DNA of 64,000 nt from Synechococcus sp. LA31 (GTDB taxonomy: Bacteria > Cyanobacteriota > Cyanobacteriia > PCC-6307 > Cyanobiaceae): contig NZ_CP075523.1 of the NCBI RefSeq assembly GCF_018502385.1, forward strand, positions 868,001 through 932,000, written 5' to 3'. Made by a program: the position numbers and the translations under genes. Positions 7,507 through 15,548 of the stretch are shown in pieces (position 1 is the first letter of the stretch; each line of letters starts with the position of its first letter). The notes beneath the pieces were generated by a model that saw only the letters and a list, made by a program, of their open reading frames with translations, did not search any database and was not told the origin of the DNA.

Positions 7507-8100
7507 TCACCAGAGTCCGCGCACCGGTGCGGAGGCAGGGGCAGCGGTCTGAGTCACCTGGGTGTAAGCCGCGATGCAAGCAGGAGTGTTCACGTACCAG
7601 CTGAGCAGCGAGGTCTTGCGCTCCATGTTGCTGGCATCCACGTTGCAGACGTTCATCGCACCCTGCAGGCGCTCATCAACGGGCAACTGGTTCATCATGC
7701 CGAATCCGGAGAGCTGACCATCCACGGAATCGAGAATGATGGCGCTGCGCACAGCCTGCAGTGCGAACTGCTGGCTGTAGTAAGGGGTGTAGTTGTTCTG
7801 GCCGATGCTGTCCTGGAGGAACTGAACGCCCTTGTCGCTGTAGAGGAAGTCGGCAACGGCTACCACATCCACGGAGTAGTTCTTGGAGAGGCCGGCCTCC
7901 AGCTCATCGTTGGTGTAGCCAGAGCGGGCGATTAGGCCACCCGGTACGGGCGTGTCATTGGTGCCGCTCAGGGGATTGAGAACGTCGGAGCGGGGGCCGA
8001 TGCAGTTGACGCATACGGTGCGTGCGGTGAGGGGGATGGCCTGCGCTGCACCGGCAAACACAACGCCAGCGCCGGCGGCGGCCGCAAGAAGCTTGAGCAT
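7507..8100 (-). CDS. Exported protein with a DUF1400-like domain and no hydrolase domain
   Basis: A 197-residue protein with a signal peptide (residues 1-21, LLAAAAGAGVVFAGAAQA). The mature part contains VCVNCIG and then a helical region (VDVVAVADFLYSDKGVQFLQ, followed by AVRSAIILDSVDGQLSGFGMM) whose pattern resembles the DUF1400 domain that precedes the hydrolase at 4792-6306. Four mature cysteines (CVNC, NVC, PAC) could form disulphides. It has its own terminator, and a tandem repeat lies in its upstream region. The DUF1400 link is by eye and moderate. Confidence 0.65.
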   Translation of the reverse strand: MLKLLAAAAGAGVVFAGAAQAIPLTARTVCVNCIGPRSDVLNPLSGTNDTPVPGGLIARSGYTNDELEAGLSKNYSVDVVAVADFLYSDKGVQFLQDSIGQNNYTPYYSQQFALQAVRSAIILDSVDGQLSGFGMMNQLPVDERLQGAMNVCNVDASNMERKTSLLSWYVNTPACIAAYTQVTQTAAPASAPVRGLW

Positions 8101-8160
8101 GGGGACAAAAGAGGGCTCGTTTTTCTTCTAGCGAGAAATTATTGCTTTGGCAGCAAGACC

Positions 8161-8190
8161 AATGCATCCCGTAAAAATGCATCCCGTAAA
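8161..8190. repeat. Exact tandem duplication of a 15-bp unit
   Basis: Two perfect head-to-tail copies of AATGCATCCCGTAAA sit about 60 bp upstream of the ATG of the exported gene at 7507-8100, in its likely promoter or leader. The unit contains the palindromic ATGCAT. It could be a duplicated regulator site or simple slippage. Confidence 0.9.
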
Positions 8191-8304
8191 CGAGGGCAAA
8201 CAAGACAAGTCGATCGCCCTCAAGCCGCACACCGCAAGGTGCGCACGCACACCGACGCGTTGCGAGAGCCAATGCTGGAGTGATGGGAGCTTGCGGGACA
8301 GTTC

Positions 8305-8424
8305 ATGATTCCAGCTACTTTTCTGATCCTGGTGAAGACTCTGCCCAGGATTGCGCTGGTAGCCCTGCTCTTCGCCGCCCTCGCCGTGGGAACGGAATCG
8401 ATGCTGGTTTCACCTCAGCACTGA
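8305..8424 (+). CDS. Possible 39-residue single-pass membrane peptide
   Basis: An ATG frame reads MIPATFLILVKTLPRIALV and continues hydrophobic to AALAVGTES before a stop. The composition is that of a single transmembrane helix with two basic residues on one side. No ribosome-binding site stands out, and the region is otherwise an intergenic stretch between divergent genes, so this remains a weak call. Confidence 0.3.
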   Translation: MIPATFLILVKTLPRIALVALLFAALAVGTESMLVSPQH

Positions 8425-8545
8425 ACCAGCGGCAGATCCAGCCCCACTTCTGTGAAGAGTTCCGAAGCCAGAAGCGCAACGCCGCGCAACAGCCGGGAAA
8501 CCGCTCGTGCGCGCTTAAGGTTTTCTACAGGTTGAAACGAACTCG

Positions 8546-8704
8546 ATGAACGAAAACAACCCTGTGCTCCATGCCATGCGTCAGGAGCTTCAGGAGCTCA
8601 CGGGCCGCTACCGCCGCCACCCCAGCGACTTCAATCGTTACCAGCTCGTACGCCACGAACAGCGCCTGGCCCAGTGGGTACCCTCGGAGCTACTCAGCGC
8701 CTAA
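8546..8704 (+). CDS. Small conserved cyanobacterial protein
   Basis: A 52-residue protein that reads MNENNPVLHAMRQELQEL, then TGRYRRHPSDFNRYQLVRHE and ends WVPSELLSA. The amphipathic, charged helices and a clean ATG-to-stop frame support coding. It ends 7 bp before the PPC-glutaredoxin gene on the same strand and is probably the first gene of that operon. Function unknown; no DNA-binding or catalytic motif is visible. Confidence 0.65.
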   Translation: MNENNPVLHAMRQELQELTGRYRRHPSDFNRYQLVRHEQRLAQWVPSELLSA

Positions 8705-8711
8705 GGATCAA

Positions 8712-9287
8712 ATGAGAGCCTTGCCTGTTCATCTGGAAGCCGGAGCTGATCTGCGCGCCAGCCTTGAACAGATTGCCAGGCATGAGCAGGCCTCGGGTTT
8801 TGTGTTGAGCGTGGTGGGCAACATGCGTCAGGCGTGCTTCGCATGCCCCGGTCAGGGCGCTCCCACCGTGCTGCAGGGGGAGCTGGAAATCATCACTCTC
8901 CAGGGCACGCTCTCTCCAGAGGGCGTTCACCTGCACCTGAGCTTTTCGGATCCAACCTGCCAAATGTGGGGTGGCCACCTCGAACACGGCAGTGAGGTGC
9001 TCAAAGGCGCCGACCTCCTCATCGGTTGGATCCAGGAATCGCCCCTGAATCCAGTCACCTCCGCCCACGCCAACAGTCCCCACATTCAGGTAGCCCTGGC
9101 CGAGGGCTGTGCCTGGTCACGTCGCACCGAGCGCTTGTTGAACGGCCAAGGCCTCGCCTACGAGGTGATCCCCGCCGGCTCCGGTTCCCTTCCTCAGATC
9201 AGCATCGATGGCCGCCTAATCGGTGGTTACAGCGAGCTCGAAGCGCTGCATACCAGCGGGGCACTCAATGCTCTGATCCATGGCTGA
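8712..9287 (+). CDS. PPC/DUF296 domain fused to a glutaredoxin-like domain
   Basis: A 191-residue two-domain protein. Residues 1-115 form a PPC (DUF296) domain (FVLSVVGNMRQACFACPG, GVHLHLSFSD, MWGGHLEHGSEVLKGADLLI), a trimeric fold found in bacterial proteins and plant AT-hook factors. Residues 120-190 look like a glutaredoxin: HIQVALAEGCAWSRRTERLL (active site CAWS, so monothiol), cis-Pro loop SLPQISIDGRLIGGYSELEAL. The ATG at 8712 is preferred: it follows the stop of the small upstream gene by 7 bp and begins at the PPC strand. The 3' end overlaps the next gene by 8 bp. Function is unknown; a redox-sensing role is inference. Confidence 0.8.
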   Translation: MRALPVHLEAGADLRASLEQIARHEQASGFVLSVVGNMRQACFACPGQGAPTVLQGELEIITLQGTLSPEGVHLHLSFSDPTCQMWGGHLEHGSEVLKGADLLIGWIQESPLNPVTSAHANSPHIQVALAEGCAWSRRTERLLNGQGLAYEVIPAGSGSLPQISIDGRLIGGYSELEALHTSGALNALIHG

Positions 9288-9831
9288 AGCTCGCCTGGAC
9301 ACCCTCGCCGGCTGTGAGCTGGTGATCGGCGCTTATCCACGGTTTCGTTACAACGCTCTCGGTGGCTCAGCCCGCGGTGACGTGGGCTTGGCTCCCGATG
9401 GTTTCCAGAAAGTGGGGTTCCCCGCAGACGCGATCACGATTCCCGATCTCAACTGGCGAACCACCCGCTTTCTAGGGCTGCCGCTGCCGCCGGGCCTCAG
9501 CATTGCCATTCATCCAGAGATCTTGACGGGCCATGTTGAGCGCAACACTGGCCAGGTTGACTTGCAGTTCCGCTCGCGCTTTCGTTTTCATCTGGGGGCC
9601 TTGGGCGGCATGAGCATCACAGCACCTGATCTGGTGGTGGACACGAAGCTCACCACCGAGGCGATCCAAAGCACCCGCCACCGCGTGCAGGGCCAGCGTC
9701 TCGATCAGAGCTGTCGCGGTGTGCTCGTTGGAGCGGCGCTCATCGAGCCCACGGGTGCAGCTTGGTTGGATGGCTTTCTGGGCCTGCCCGATGAGGCTCT
9801 TGCTGTCTTGGAGTGCCGTTTAGGGATCTGA
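9280..9831 (+). CDS. Conserved hypothetical protein
   Basis: A 183-residue soluble, beta-rich protein without signal peptide or membrane segment (LAGCELVIGAYPRFRYNALGG, ITIPDLNWRTTRFLGLPLPPG, GLPDEALAVLECRLGI at the end). The pattern of alternating hydrophobics around residues 60-160 suggests a beta-barrel or lipid/ligand-binding fold, but I do not recognise it. It starts inside the end of the PPC-glutaredoxin gene (ATGGCTGA overlap) and its stop overlaps the rhomboid start by one base, so translation of the three is likely coupled. Confidence 0.65.
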   Translation: MAEARLDTLAGCELVIGAYPRFRYNALGGSARGDVGLAPDGFQKVGFPADAITIPDLNWRTTRFLGLPLPPGLSIAIHPEILTGHVERNTGQVDLQFRSRFRFHLGALGGMSITAPDLVVDTKLTTEAIQSTRHRVQGQRLDQSCRGVLVGAALIEPTGAAWLDGFLGLPDEALAVLECRLGI

Positions 9832-10430
9832 TGGGTGCAAGCCTCGGCCAACGCCTCGATCGCAGCCTGGCTCGCTTGGGCACCAACCTGCTGATCCCAC
9901 CGCTGATCCTGCTGATCCCATGGACGCAGGAAGTGATTGATCAGCTGCTGTTTCGGGGTGGCTGGAATCTTCCGATGGAGCCCCGGGGGCCATTCATCGG
10001 GGTGTTCACCGCGCCATTCAGCCACAGCGGCTTTGGCCATCTGCTGGCCAACAGCCTGATGTTTTTGCCCCTCTCTTGGCTAGTCCTCACGCAAGGACGT
10101 CGCGACTATCTAGCGGTGTGGCTGGGTGTCTACGCCACAGCCATCCCGGTGTGGTTGTTCTGGCCCACCGCCAGCCATGGACTCTCCGGTGTTGTTTATG
10201 GCCTGCTCGGCTACCTACTGCTGATTGGTTGGCTGGAGAGACGACCGCTGTCGCTGCTGCTCTCGGTGCTGTGCCTGATCAGTTATGGCGGCGTGCTGCC
10301 GAGCCTGATTCCCCTCTTTTCCCCGGCGGGAGTGAGTTGGATTGGCCATGCCAGCGGCTTCGCCGGCGGAATGCTGGCCGCCTGGGGCATGCACCGCACC
10401 ACTCAACCCTCAGATACCAGCAAGCGATAA
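9831..10430 (+). CDS. Rhomboid-family intramembrane serine protease
   Basis: A 199-residue, six-helix membrane protein with the rhomboid catalytic dyad: Ser in SHGLSGVVYGLLG and His in SWIGHASGFAGGMLAAW, plus the HLLANSLMFLPL helix that contributes the upstream His/Asn. Rhomboids cleave transmembrane helices of other proteins. ATG at 9831 overlaps the upstream stop by one base (TGATG) and is preferred to the ATG at 9813, which would overlap the preceding gene further. Substrate not known; the operon neighbours are the unknown protein and the PPC-glutaredoxin fusion. Confidence 0.85.
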   Translation: MGASLGQRLDRSLARLGTNLLIPPLILLIPWTQEVIDQLLFRGGWNLPMEPRGPFIGVFTAPFSHSGFGHLLANSLMFLPLSWLVLTQGRRDYLAVWLGVYATAIPVWLFWPTASHGLSGVVYGLLGYLLLIGWLERRPLSLLLSVLCLISYGGVLPSLIPLFSPAGVSWIGHASGFAGGMLAAWGMHRTTQPSDTSKR

Positions 10431-10457
10431 GACTCAACCAGGCGATCCGGTCGCAGC

Positions 10458-11579
10458 ATGCTCCAACGCACCCTTCACCGACTGCCTGCTGCGCTTCTGC
10501 TCCTCCTGCTGAGCGATCGATCGGCGCTGAAAGCCCAACCCTGGGCCCCCGGCCAAGGGCCTCTGCCCGGTTTGCATCTGCCTTCAGCTGAGGAGGCCCG
10601 CAGCCTCGAACAGCTCCGACGCACGGGCACGGGCCAGAAGCTGCGCGAGCGCTATTTGCGCTCAGCTCATGACCTACTAAATCGCTTCTGGGCGAGCGAA
10701 CAACAGCCCACCCTGTTGTTCGCCGGCGATCAAGCCAAAGGATGTGGCATTAAACGTGTAGCGCACCCGATGGCTTACTACTGCCCGCCGAGCCGAGAAT
10801 TGGCCATGGCGCTCAACCTCAAGCGCAGCGTTCGCAGTGCCCGGGGGAAGAGTGAGCAAACCTTGCTGCTGCTTGATCTGGCCGTGCTGGCTCATGAATG
10901 GGGTCATCACGTCAATCAGGAGCAAGGTCGCGGCCCTTTCAAGAGGGGCATGAATCTCACTGTCAAACAAGAGGAGCTCGCCGCCGACTGGCGCACCGGC
11001 GTGTTCCTGGGGTGGATGCTGAACCAAGGTGCGATCGACGTCGACGAATTCACCCAAACGGCGAATCTGCTCTTTGAAATGGGTGACTACGAGCGGCTGG
11101 CTCAGCAGCATCACGGCTACCCCAAAGATCGCTTCATGGCCCTCACCAAGGGCGTCGCTAGCCAACTGAATCCAGGCCAACAACTTGGGGATTGGCGCGT
11201 TGACACCCAGGAAACCTTCAGTCGGCCGCTGCCCGCCACAGCAGAGGATCGCCGACTGGATCGCAGGCGTTATGAAGTTCGCCGTTTCGAGATCGAGCGA
11301 GGTCAACAGATCGCCACCAACCTGGTAGGTGGTTTGCTCGGGGCCGCCAGCTGTCTGTGGGGAAGCCAACAGCAGTGCATCGGCATGGCAGCGCAGCAGG
11401 GCAAGGGACGCGCCGATGGGGCCTACAACCAGCAGGAGCTCACACTCCACTGCGGCAGCAGCAGCTTTGATGTGAGCGATGACGACTACGGTCCCCAACC
11501 GATCAACCGCGATGGCAAAGGCCAAGCGGCCGTGCTGCGAGATCGCGATTGCGCCAAGCAGCGGAAACCTAAGGGTTGA
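10458..11579 (+). CDS. Exported neutral zinc metallopeptidase (YpfJ-like)
   Basis: A 373-residue protein with an N-terminal signal (LPAALLLLLLSDRSALKA). The zinc site is LAVLAHEWGHHVN, with HEWGH giving the HExxH motif, and downstream Glu/Asp in KQEELAADWRTGVFLGWM fits the third ligand region of this family. GCGIKRVAHPMAYYCPPSRE upstream of the motif is also characteristic. The C-terminal 70 residues are Gly/Gln-rich with two Cys. Members are predicted periplasmic proteases. The 3' end overlaps the convergent glutathione S-transferase gene by 11 bp. Confidence 0.85.
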   Translation: MLQRTLHRLPAALLLLLLSDRSALKAQPWAPGQGPLPGLHLPSAEEARSLEQLRRTGTGQKLRERYLRSAHDLLNRFWASEQQPTLLFAGDQAKGCGIKRVAHPMAYYCPPSRELAMALNLKRSVRSARGKSEQTLLLLDLAVLAHEWGHHVNQEQGRGPFKRGMNLTVKQEELAADWRTGVFLGWMLNQGAIDVDEFTQTANLLFEMGDYERLAQQHHGYPKDRFMALTKGVASQLNPGQQLGDWRVDTQETFSRPLPATAEDRRLDRRRYEVRRFEIERGQQIATNLVGGLLGAASCLWGSQQQCIGMAAQQGKGRADGAYNQQELTLHCGSSSFDVSDDDYGPQPINRDGKGQAAVLRDRDCAKQRKPKG

Positions 11580-12387
11580 TCGGCGTGCGGCGAGCCTCAA
11601 GCAAGGCCTGGAGGAAACGGCGGCGCTGGAACCGGGTCCAAAGATCCGCCTGGCTGAAGGCGGGCCGCTGCTGAACCCGCTGCCACCAGCCCTGCAGATC
11701 CGGACGCTGTAGCAATGGGAGTTCCCCGGCCATGGCCAGGCGGGAGCAGAGCACTGCTACCACCACATCAGCGCTGCTGATCCGGCTGCCGAACAACCAT
11801 CCCCCGGCCACGATGGGCGGCAGGCCGGCGAGGTAGGCCGCCACCACTGCTCGCTGCTCTCTCAGCACCTCAGGCGCCGGACGATCGCGGAACACGGCCA
11901 AGCGTTGCCGATTCTGCTCTTGCTTAGCCCTCAGCAATGGCGCCTGATCGGGGAAACGGCGCTCATCGCGCTCTAAGGAGCGATTGATGCCGCTGATCAT
12001 GGGCACCAACACCCTTTTGAACCAGGGCTGGCTGGCCAACAATTTGCTGAAGGTCAGGGTCTCAATCGAAATGGCGTAGTGGCCCGCCACGGCAACGGAG
12101 ATGCCGGCCTGACGCGCCGGGTCGGCATCGGCCCAAGGCGAAACGGCATGCGTAGCCGCGTACGCCAGGATCTGAGCACTGTCTGTGAGGAGCAGATCCG
12201 GGCCCCGCAGGGTGGGCACGGTCATGTTGGGATTGAGACGCCGATAGGCAGGGCTGAGTTGCTGTTTGGCGATGTGGATGTCCAGCAGCCTGCTGATGCT
12301 GAGGATGCCGGCTTCGGCCAAGGCCAGCCGCGCCACCATTGAGTAATACGACGGGGCGGCGTGAAACAGCTCAAGCATGGATGGCAT
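11569..12387 (-). CDS. Glutathione S-transferase family protein
   Basis: A 272-residue protein with an N-terminal thioredoxin-like GST domain (MLELFHAAPSYYSMVARLALAEAG, cis-Pro in MTVPTL, DLLLTDSAQILAYAA with the glutathione-binding Ser) and an all-helical C-terminal domain to about residue 240. GSTs conjugate glutathione to electrophiles or act as reductases; the tyrosine/serine catalytic residue is one of S13/Y14/Y15. The start ATG overlaps the stop of a 52-residue upstream gene by one base. Confidence 0.85.
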   Translation of the reverse strand: MPSMLELFHAAPSYYSMVARLALAEAGILSISRLLDIHIAKQQLSPAYRRLNPNMTVPTLRGPDLLLTDSAQILAYAATHAVSPWADADPARQAGISVAVAGHYAISIETLTFSKLLASQPWFKRVLVPMISGINRSLERDERRFPDQAPLLRAKQEQNRQRLAVFRDRPAPEVLREQRAVVAAYLAGLPPIVAGGWLFGSRISSADVVVAVLCSRLAMAGELPLLQRPDLQGWWQRVQQRPAFSQADLWTRFQRRRFLQALLEARRTPINP

Positions 12388-12545
12388 CAGGCGAGATGGA
12401 GCAGCAGCTCCAGCTGCAGCTTGTCGGCTAAGGAGGCGTCAATAGCCCGGAACTGGGCCAGGGCACGGAGGCGTTGCCGCGGCTGAAGCTGGCGCAGATC
12501 GGCCAGAGCTAACTCCAGGCAGCGTTGATCGAGCTCGCGGTTCAC
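12387..12545 (-). CDS. Small hypothetical protein upstream of the GST gene
   Basis: A GTG-initiated 52-residue frame: MNRELDQRCLELALADLRQ, then QPRQRLRALAQFRAID and a Leu-rich end. It is strongly helical and amphipathic. The stop and the GST start overlap in TGATG, which argues for real translation and coupling. I do not recognise a family or function. Confidence 0.55.
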   Translation of the reverse strand: MNRELDQRCLELALADLRQLQPRQRLRALAQFRAIDASLADKLQLELLLHLA

Positions 12546-12718
12546 AGGGTGATCTCAGCGACCGGATCACATCAGCCACAGCATCGGCCAGCCAGTGAGG
12601 AGGGCCAGATCGGCATCCTGCCTGCGGCGGGTTGCCGGCGTTTTTGCAACGAGCTGTTGCCGCATCCTGCGCAGGGGGGCAGCCATCTCCTATCAACGGT
12701 GTTACCGCGGTCCGGCGG

Positions 12719-14206
12719 ATGGGCTTCTTCGTTCAACTCACCGAAGCCATCGCCGAGCGCCAGTCGCTGCTGGTGACGGGTCTCGATCCAAACCCCGAGA
12801 TGCTGCAGAGCTGGGCCCTGCGTCACGGCATGGGCAATCGCTCTTTTCTGAGTCAGGCCCGGCACTGGATCAAAGCCGTGGTAGAGGCTACGAGTCCGCA
12901 CGTGTGTGCGATCAAAGCGAGCCTTGGCTTCTACCAGGCGCTGGGGCCACTTGGCTTGGAGCTGCTGCTGGAAGTGCGCGATCTCGTGCCGCGAGATCTG
13001 CCACTGATCATCGATGCAAAGCACGGTGATCTCAATTCCTCCACGGCGCTGGCTCACTACCTCTTCAGGGATTTAGCCGTGGATGCGGTGACCCTCTCAC
13101 CCCTGGCCGGCCAAGACATCGCGGCGCCCTTTTTGCTGTACGCCGATAAGGCTGTGGTGATCACCTGCCGCAGTTCCAACCCCGCCGCCAAACGCATCCA
13201 ATACCACCCCAGCGAGACGGATCCGCTGTTTTTGCAGATCGTGCGCGAAAGCCAGCTCTGGGGCACGCCTGAACAACTGTTGCTGGAGGTGGGCACCAGT
13301 GATCCAGCCGTGCTGGCCCTGGTGCGCAGGGCCGCCCCTGAGCGTGTGTTGATGCTGCGGAGCATCTGGAGCGAAGAAGAACGCCTCGATGGCCTGCTCG
13401 AGGCCGGCCTTAACGAAGCTGCCGATGGCCTGCTGCTTCCCCTGCCCCAAAACCTGCTGGTGGAAGACGACCTGAGTGATCAAGCCGCCGCCTTGAAGGC
13501 CCTGATTAACCAGAGACGCCAGCACTGGCTCGATCAGCATCCGGAACAGAGGGCCAGCAGCTGTGAGCTCTGGCTCGCGAACCCGAAAAGCGATCAGCCT
13601 TCCAGCGATGTGGATGTTGACCCTTTGGCCGAACTGATCATCGACCTTTTCGATATCGGCTGTCTGCTCTTCGGCGAGTATGTGCAGGCCTCAGGTGCGG
13701 TGTTCAACTACTACGTTGACTTACGGCAAATCATCTCCGACCCCAACTTGTTCCATCGGGTGCTGCATAGCTACAGCGGCCTGCTGGAGCAGCTGAACTT
13801 TGACCGTATCGCCGGGATTCCCTACGGCTCCCTGCCGACAGCCACAGGGCTATCTCTGGCGTTGCACAAGCCGCTGATTTATCCACGCAAAGAAGTAAAA
13901 GCCCATGGAGCACGCCGCTTGATTGAAGGTGACTTCAATGAAGGTGACCAGGTGGTAGTGGTGGACGACATCTTGATCACCGGTGGCAGTGTGCTGGAGG
14001 GCATCGCCAAGCTGGAAAGTTCGGGGCTTGTGGTGAAGGATGTGGTGGTGTTCATCGACCACGGGGGCCAGCGTGATCGTCGAGCCCGACAACGACTCGA
14101 GGACCAGGGCTACCGGGTTCACGCCGTGTTGGACATTCCCCGCATCACCCAGGAGCTGCTCCAGGCGGGGCGTCTGAGTGAAGAACAGGCCACAATGCTG
14201 ATGTGA
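12719..14206 (+). CDS. pyrFE: Fused orotidine 5'-phosphate decarboxylase and orotate phosphoribosyltransferase
   Basis: A 495-residue bifunctional pyrimidine enzyme. Residues 1-275 are a type-2 OMP decarboxylase (LLVTGLDPNPEML, IIDAKHGDLNSSTALAHY, VTLSPLAGQDIAAPF). Residues 300-495 are an orotate phosphoribosyltransferase (FNYYVDLRQIISDP, IAGIPYGSLPTATGLSLAL, VVVVDDILITGGSVLEG PRPP loop). Together they convert orotate to UMP, in the order decarboxylase then transferase, opposite to animal UMP synthase; fusions in this order are known from cyanobacteria and some protists. ATG at 12719 gives the standard MGFFVQL start; the frame is open further upstream. Its stop overlaps the next GTG start by three bases. 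Confidence 0.92.
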   Translation: MGFFVQLTEAIAERQSLLVTGLDPNPEMLQSWALRHGMGNRSFLSQARHWIKAVVEATSPHVCAIKASLGFYQALGPLGLELLLEVRDLVPRDLPLIIDAKHGDLNSSTALAHYLFRDLAVDAVTLSPLAGQDIAAPFLLYADKAVVITCRSSNPAAKRIQYHPSETDPLFLQIVRESQLWGTPEQLLLEVGTSDPAVLALVRRAAPERVLMLRSIWSEEERLDGLLEAGLNEAADGLLLPLPQNLLVEDDLSDQAAALKALINQRRQHWLDQHPEQRASSCELWLANPKSDQPSSDVDVDPLAELIIDLFDIGCLLFGEYVQASGAVFNYYVDLRQIISDPNLFHRVLHSYSGLLEQLNFDRIAGIPYGSLPTATGLSLALHKPLIYPRKEVKAHGARRLIEGDFNEGDQVVVVDDILITGGSVLEGIAKLESSGLVVKDVVVFIDHGGQRDRRARQRLEDQGYRVHAVLDIPRITQELLQAGRLSEEQATMLM

Positions 14207-14550
14207 GGAATACGAAGATTCAGCGGCTGCTCACCGATCGCCGCCGCTCGGCAGCGGGATTGATCGGCGTCACCCTGCTGCTGGCCCTGACGGGATGCAA
14301 CCAGTGGCGCAAGCCCACTGCACCGCAACCCACGCCCGCTCAGCCCACGGTTGAGCCCTCAAAACCTCCGGCCCAATCCGGGGAGGCTGAGCAGCAACAA
14401 AACGAAGCAGAGGCCCGAGCGGCGGATCTGTTCAATCGCGGTGAAAACGATCTGGCCTGCGAGCAGGTAGAGCGCGCTTTAGCGCTTCGGGCCCGTGCGC
14501 CGATCAGCGAACAGCTCGAGCGTTTCCAGCAGGCCTGCACGCCCAACTGA
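14203..14550 (+). CDS. Small predicted lipoprotein
   Basis: A 115-residue protein starting at GTG 14203. Basic N-region (RNTKIQRLLTDRRR), hydrophobic helix and a lipobox LALTGC indicate lipidation at the cysteine near residue 32. A Pro/Gln-rich linker (KPTAPQPTPAQPTVEPSKPP) is followed by a helical charged C-terminus (AADLFNRGENDLACEQVERAL). It overlaps the end of pyrFE and its stop overlaps the start of the ABC ATPase gene, so it may be the envelope component of the ABC-2 system that follows. Confidence 0.7.
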   Translation: MRNTKIQRLLTDRRRSAAGLIGVTLLLALTGCNQWRKPTAPQPTPAQPTVEPSKPPAQSGEAEQQQNEAEARAADLFNRGENDLACEQVERALALRARAPISEQLERFQQACTPN

Positions 14551-15548
14551 TGCCCATTGTTCAGGCGCAGGAGCTGAGTAAGCAGTTCCGGGTGGCCGAT
14601 AAGCAACCAGGACTGGCCGGCACCCTGCGCCACGTGCTGCGGCGGCGCTACCGAGAGGTGGAGGCTGTACGCAAGCTCAGCTTCTCCATCGAAGCCGGTG
14701 AGATGGTGGGCTTTCTAGGACCCAATGGAGCGGGCAAAACCACGACCCTGAAAATGCTCAGTGGGTTGATCCATCCATCGGGCGGCCAATTAGCAGTCGC
14801 AGGCTGCCTGCCTCAGCGCCGCCAAGAACGCTTTTTGCAGCAGATCACCCTGGTCATGGGCAATCGCCAGCAACTGATCTGGGACCTGCCGCCCATGGAT
14901 TCCCTACAGGTGAATGCCGCGGTGTACGGCATCGATCCAAGCGAGGCCAAGCGTCGTATCCATGCGCTAGCAGAGATGCTCGAACTTGGGGAAGAACTGC
15001 ACCGTCCGGTGAGAAAGCTTTCGCTTGGGCAGCGGATGAAAGCAGAATTGCTGGCGGCACTGCTGCATCGCCCCGCGGTGCTGTTTCTCGATGAACCCAC
15101 CCTTGGCTTGGATGTGAATGCCCAAGTGCGGGTGCGTGAGTTCCTCGCGGACTACAACCAGCGCTACGGCGCCACTGTTCTGCTCACAAGCCACTACATG
15201 GGAGACATCACAGCCCTATGTGAACGGGTGCTGTTGATCCATCAGGGGCAACTCTTCCACGATGGCCCGCTTGATGCCCTCACCACAAGGCTTGCTCCGG
15301 AGCGCCAGGTGCGCCTTGAGCTACGGGATGCCTACCCGGCGGAAACATTCCGGAATTTCGGTCGCTTGGAAGAACTGCAGGAACGGCATGTGATGTTGCT
15401 GATACCGCGCGAACAGCTCACCGAACGGGTCGCTGCCTTACTGGACAGGTTTGATGTGGTTGATCTGGAAGTGAACGACCCGCCCATTGAAGATCTGATC
15501 GGCGGGCTCTACACCCGAGCGGCGGAGGACAGCCAGGCCGATGGCTGA
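14550..15548 (+). CDS. ABC transporter ATP-binding protein (ABC-2 exporter type)
   Basis: A 332-residue NBD: Walker A GPNGAGKTTT at about residue 52, signature LSLGQRMKAELLAALL, Walker B LLHRPAVLFLDEPTLGLD, and H-loop LLTSHYMGDI. The C-terminal 100 residues form the extra domain found in ABC-2 ATPases that work with COG3694-type permeases. Each neighbouring gene overlaps it (ATG shares a base with the lipoprotein stop; 8-bp overlap with the next permease), so it belongs with the two permeases as an exporter. Substrate unknown. Confidence 0.9.
   Translation: MPIVQAQELSKQFRVADKQPGLAGTLRHVLRRRYREVEAVRKLSFSIEAGEMVGFLGPNGAGKTTTLKMLSGLIHPSGGQLAVAGCLPQRRQERFLQQITLVMGNRQQLIWDLPPMDSLQVNAAVYGIDPSEAKRRIHALAEMLELGEELHRPVRKLSLGQRMKAELLAALLHRPAVLFLDEPTLGLDVNAQVRVREFLADYNQRYGATVLLTSHYMGDITALCERVLLIHQGQLFHDGPLDALTTRLAPERQVRLELRDAYPAETFRNFGRLEELQERHVMLLIPREQLTERVAALLDRFDVVDLEVNDPPIEDLIGGLYTRAAEDSQADG

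Noticed and set aside
8280-8549. 89-codon plus-strand frame over the 8305-8424 peptide region
   Set aside because: Arg/Gln/Cys-rich and without a start signal; the membrane-like short frame in the other register is more plausible.
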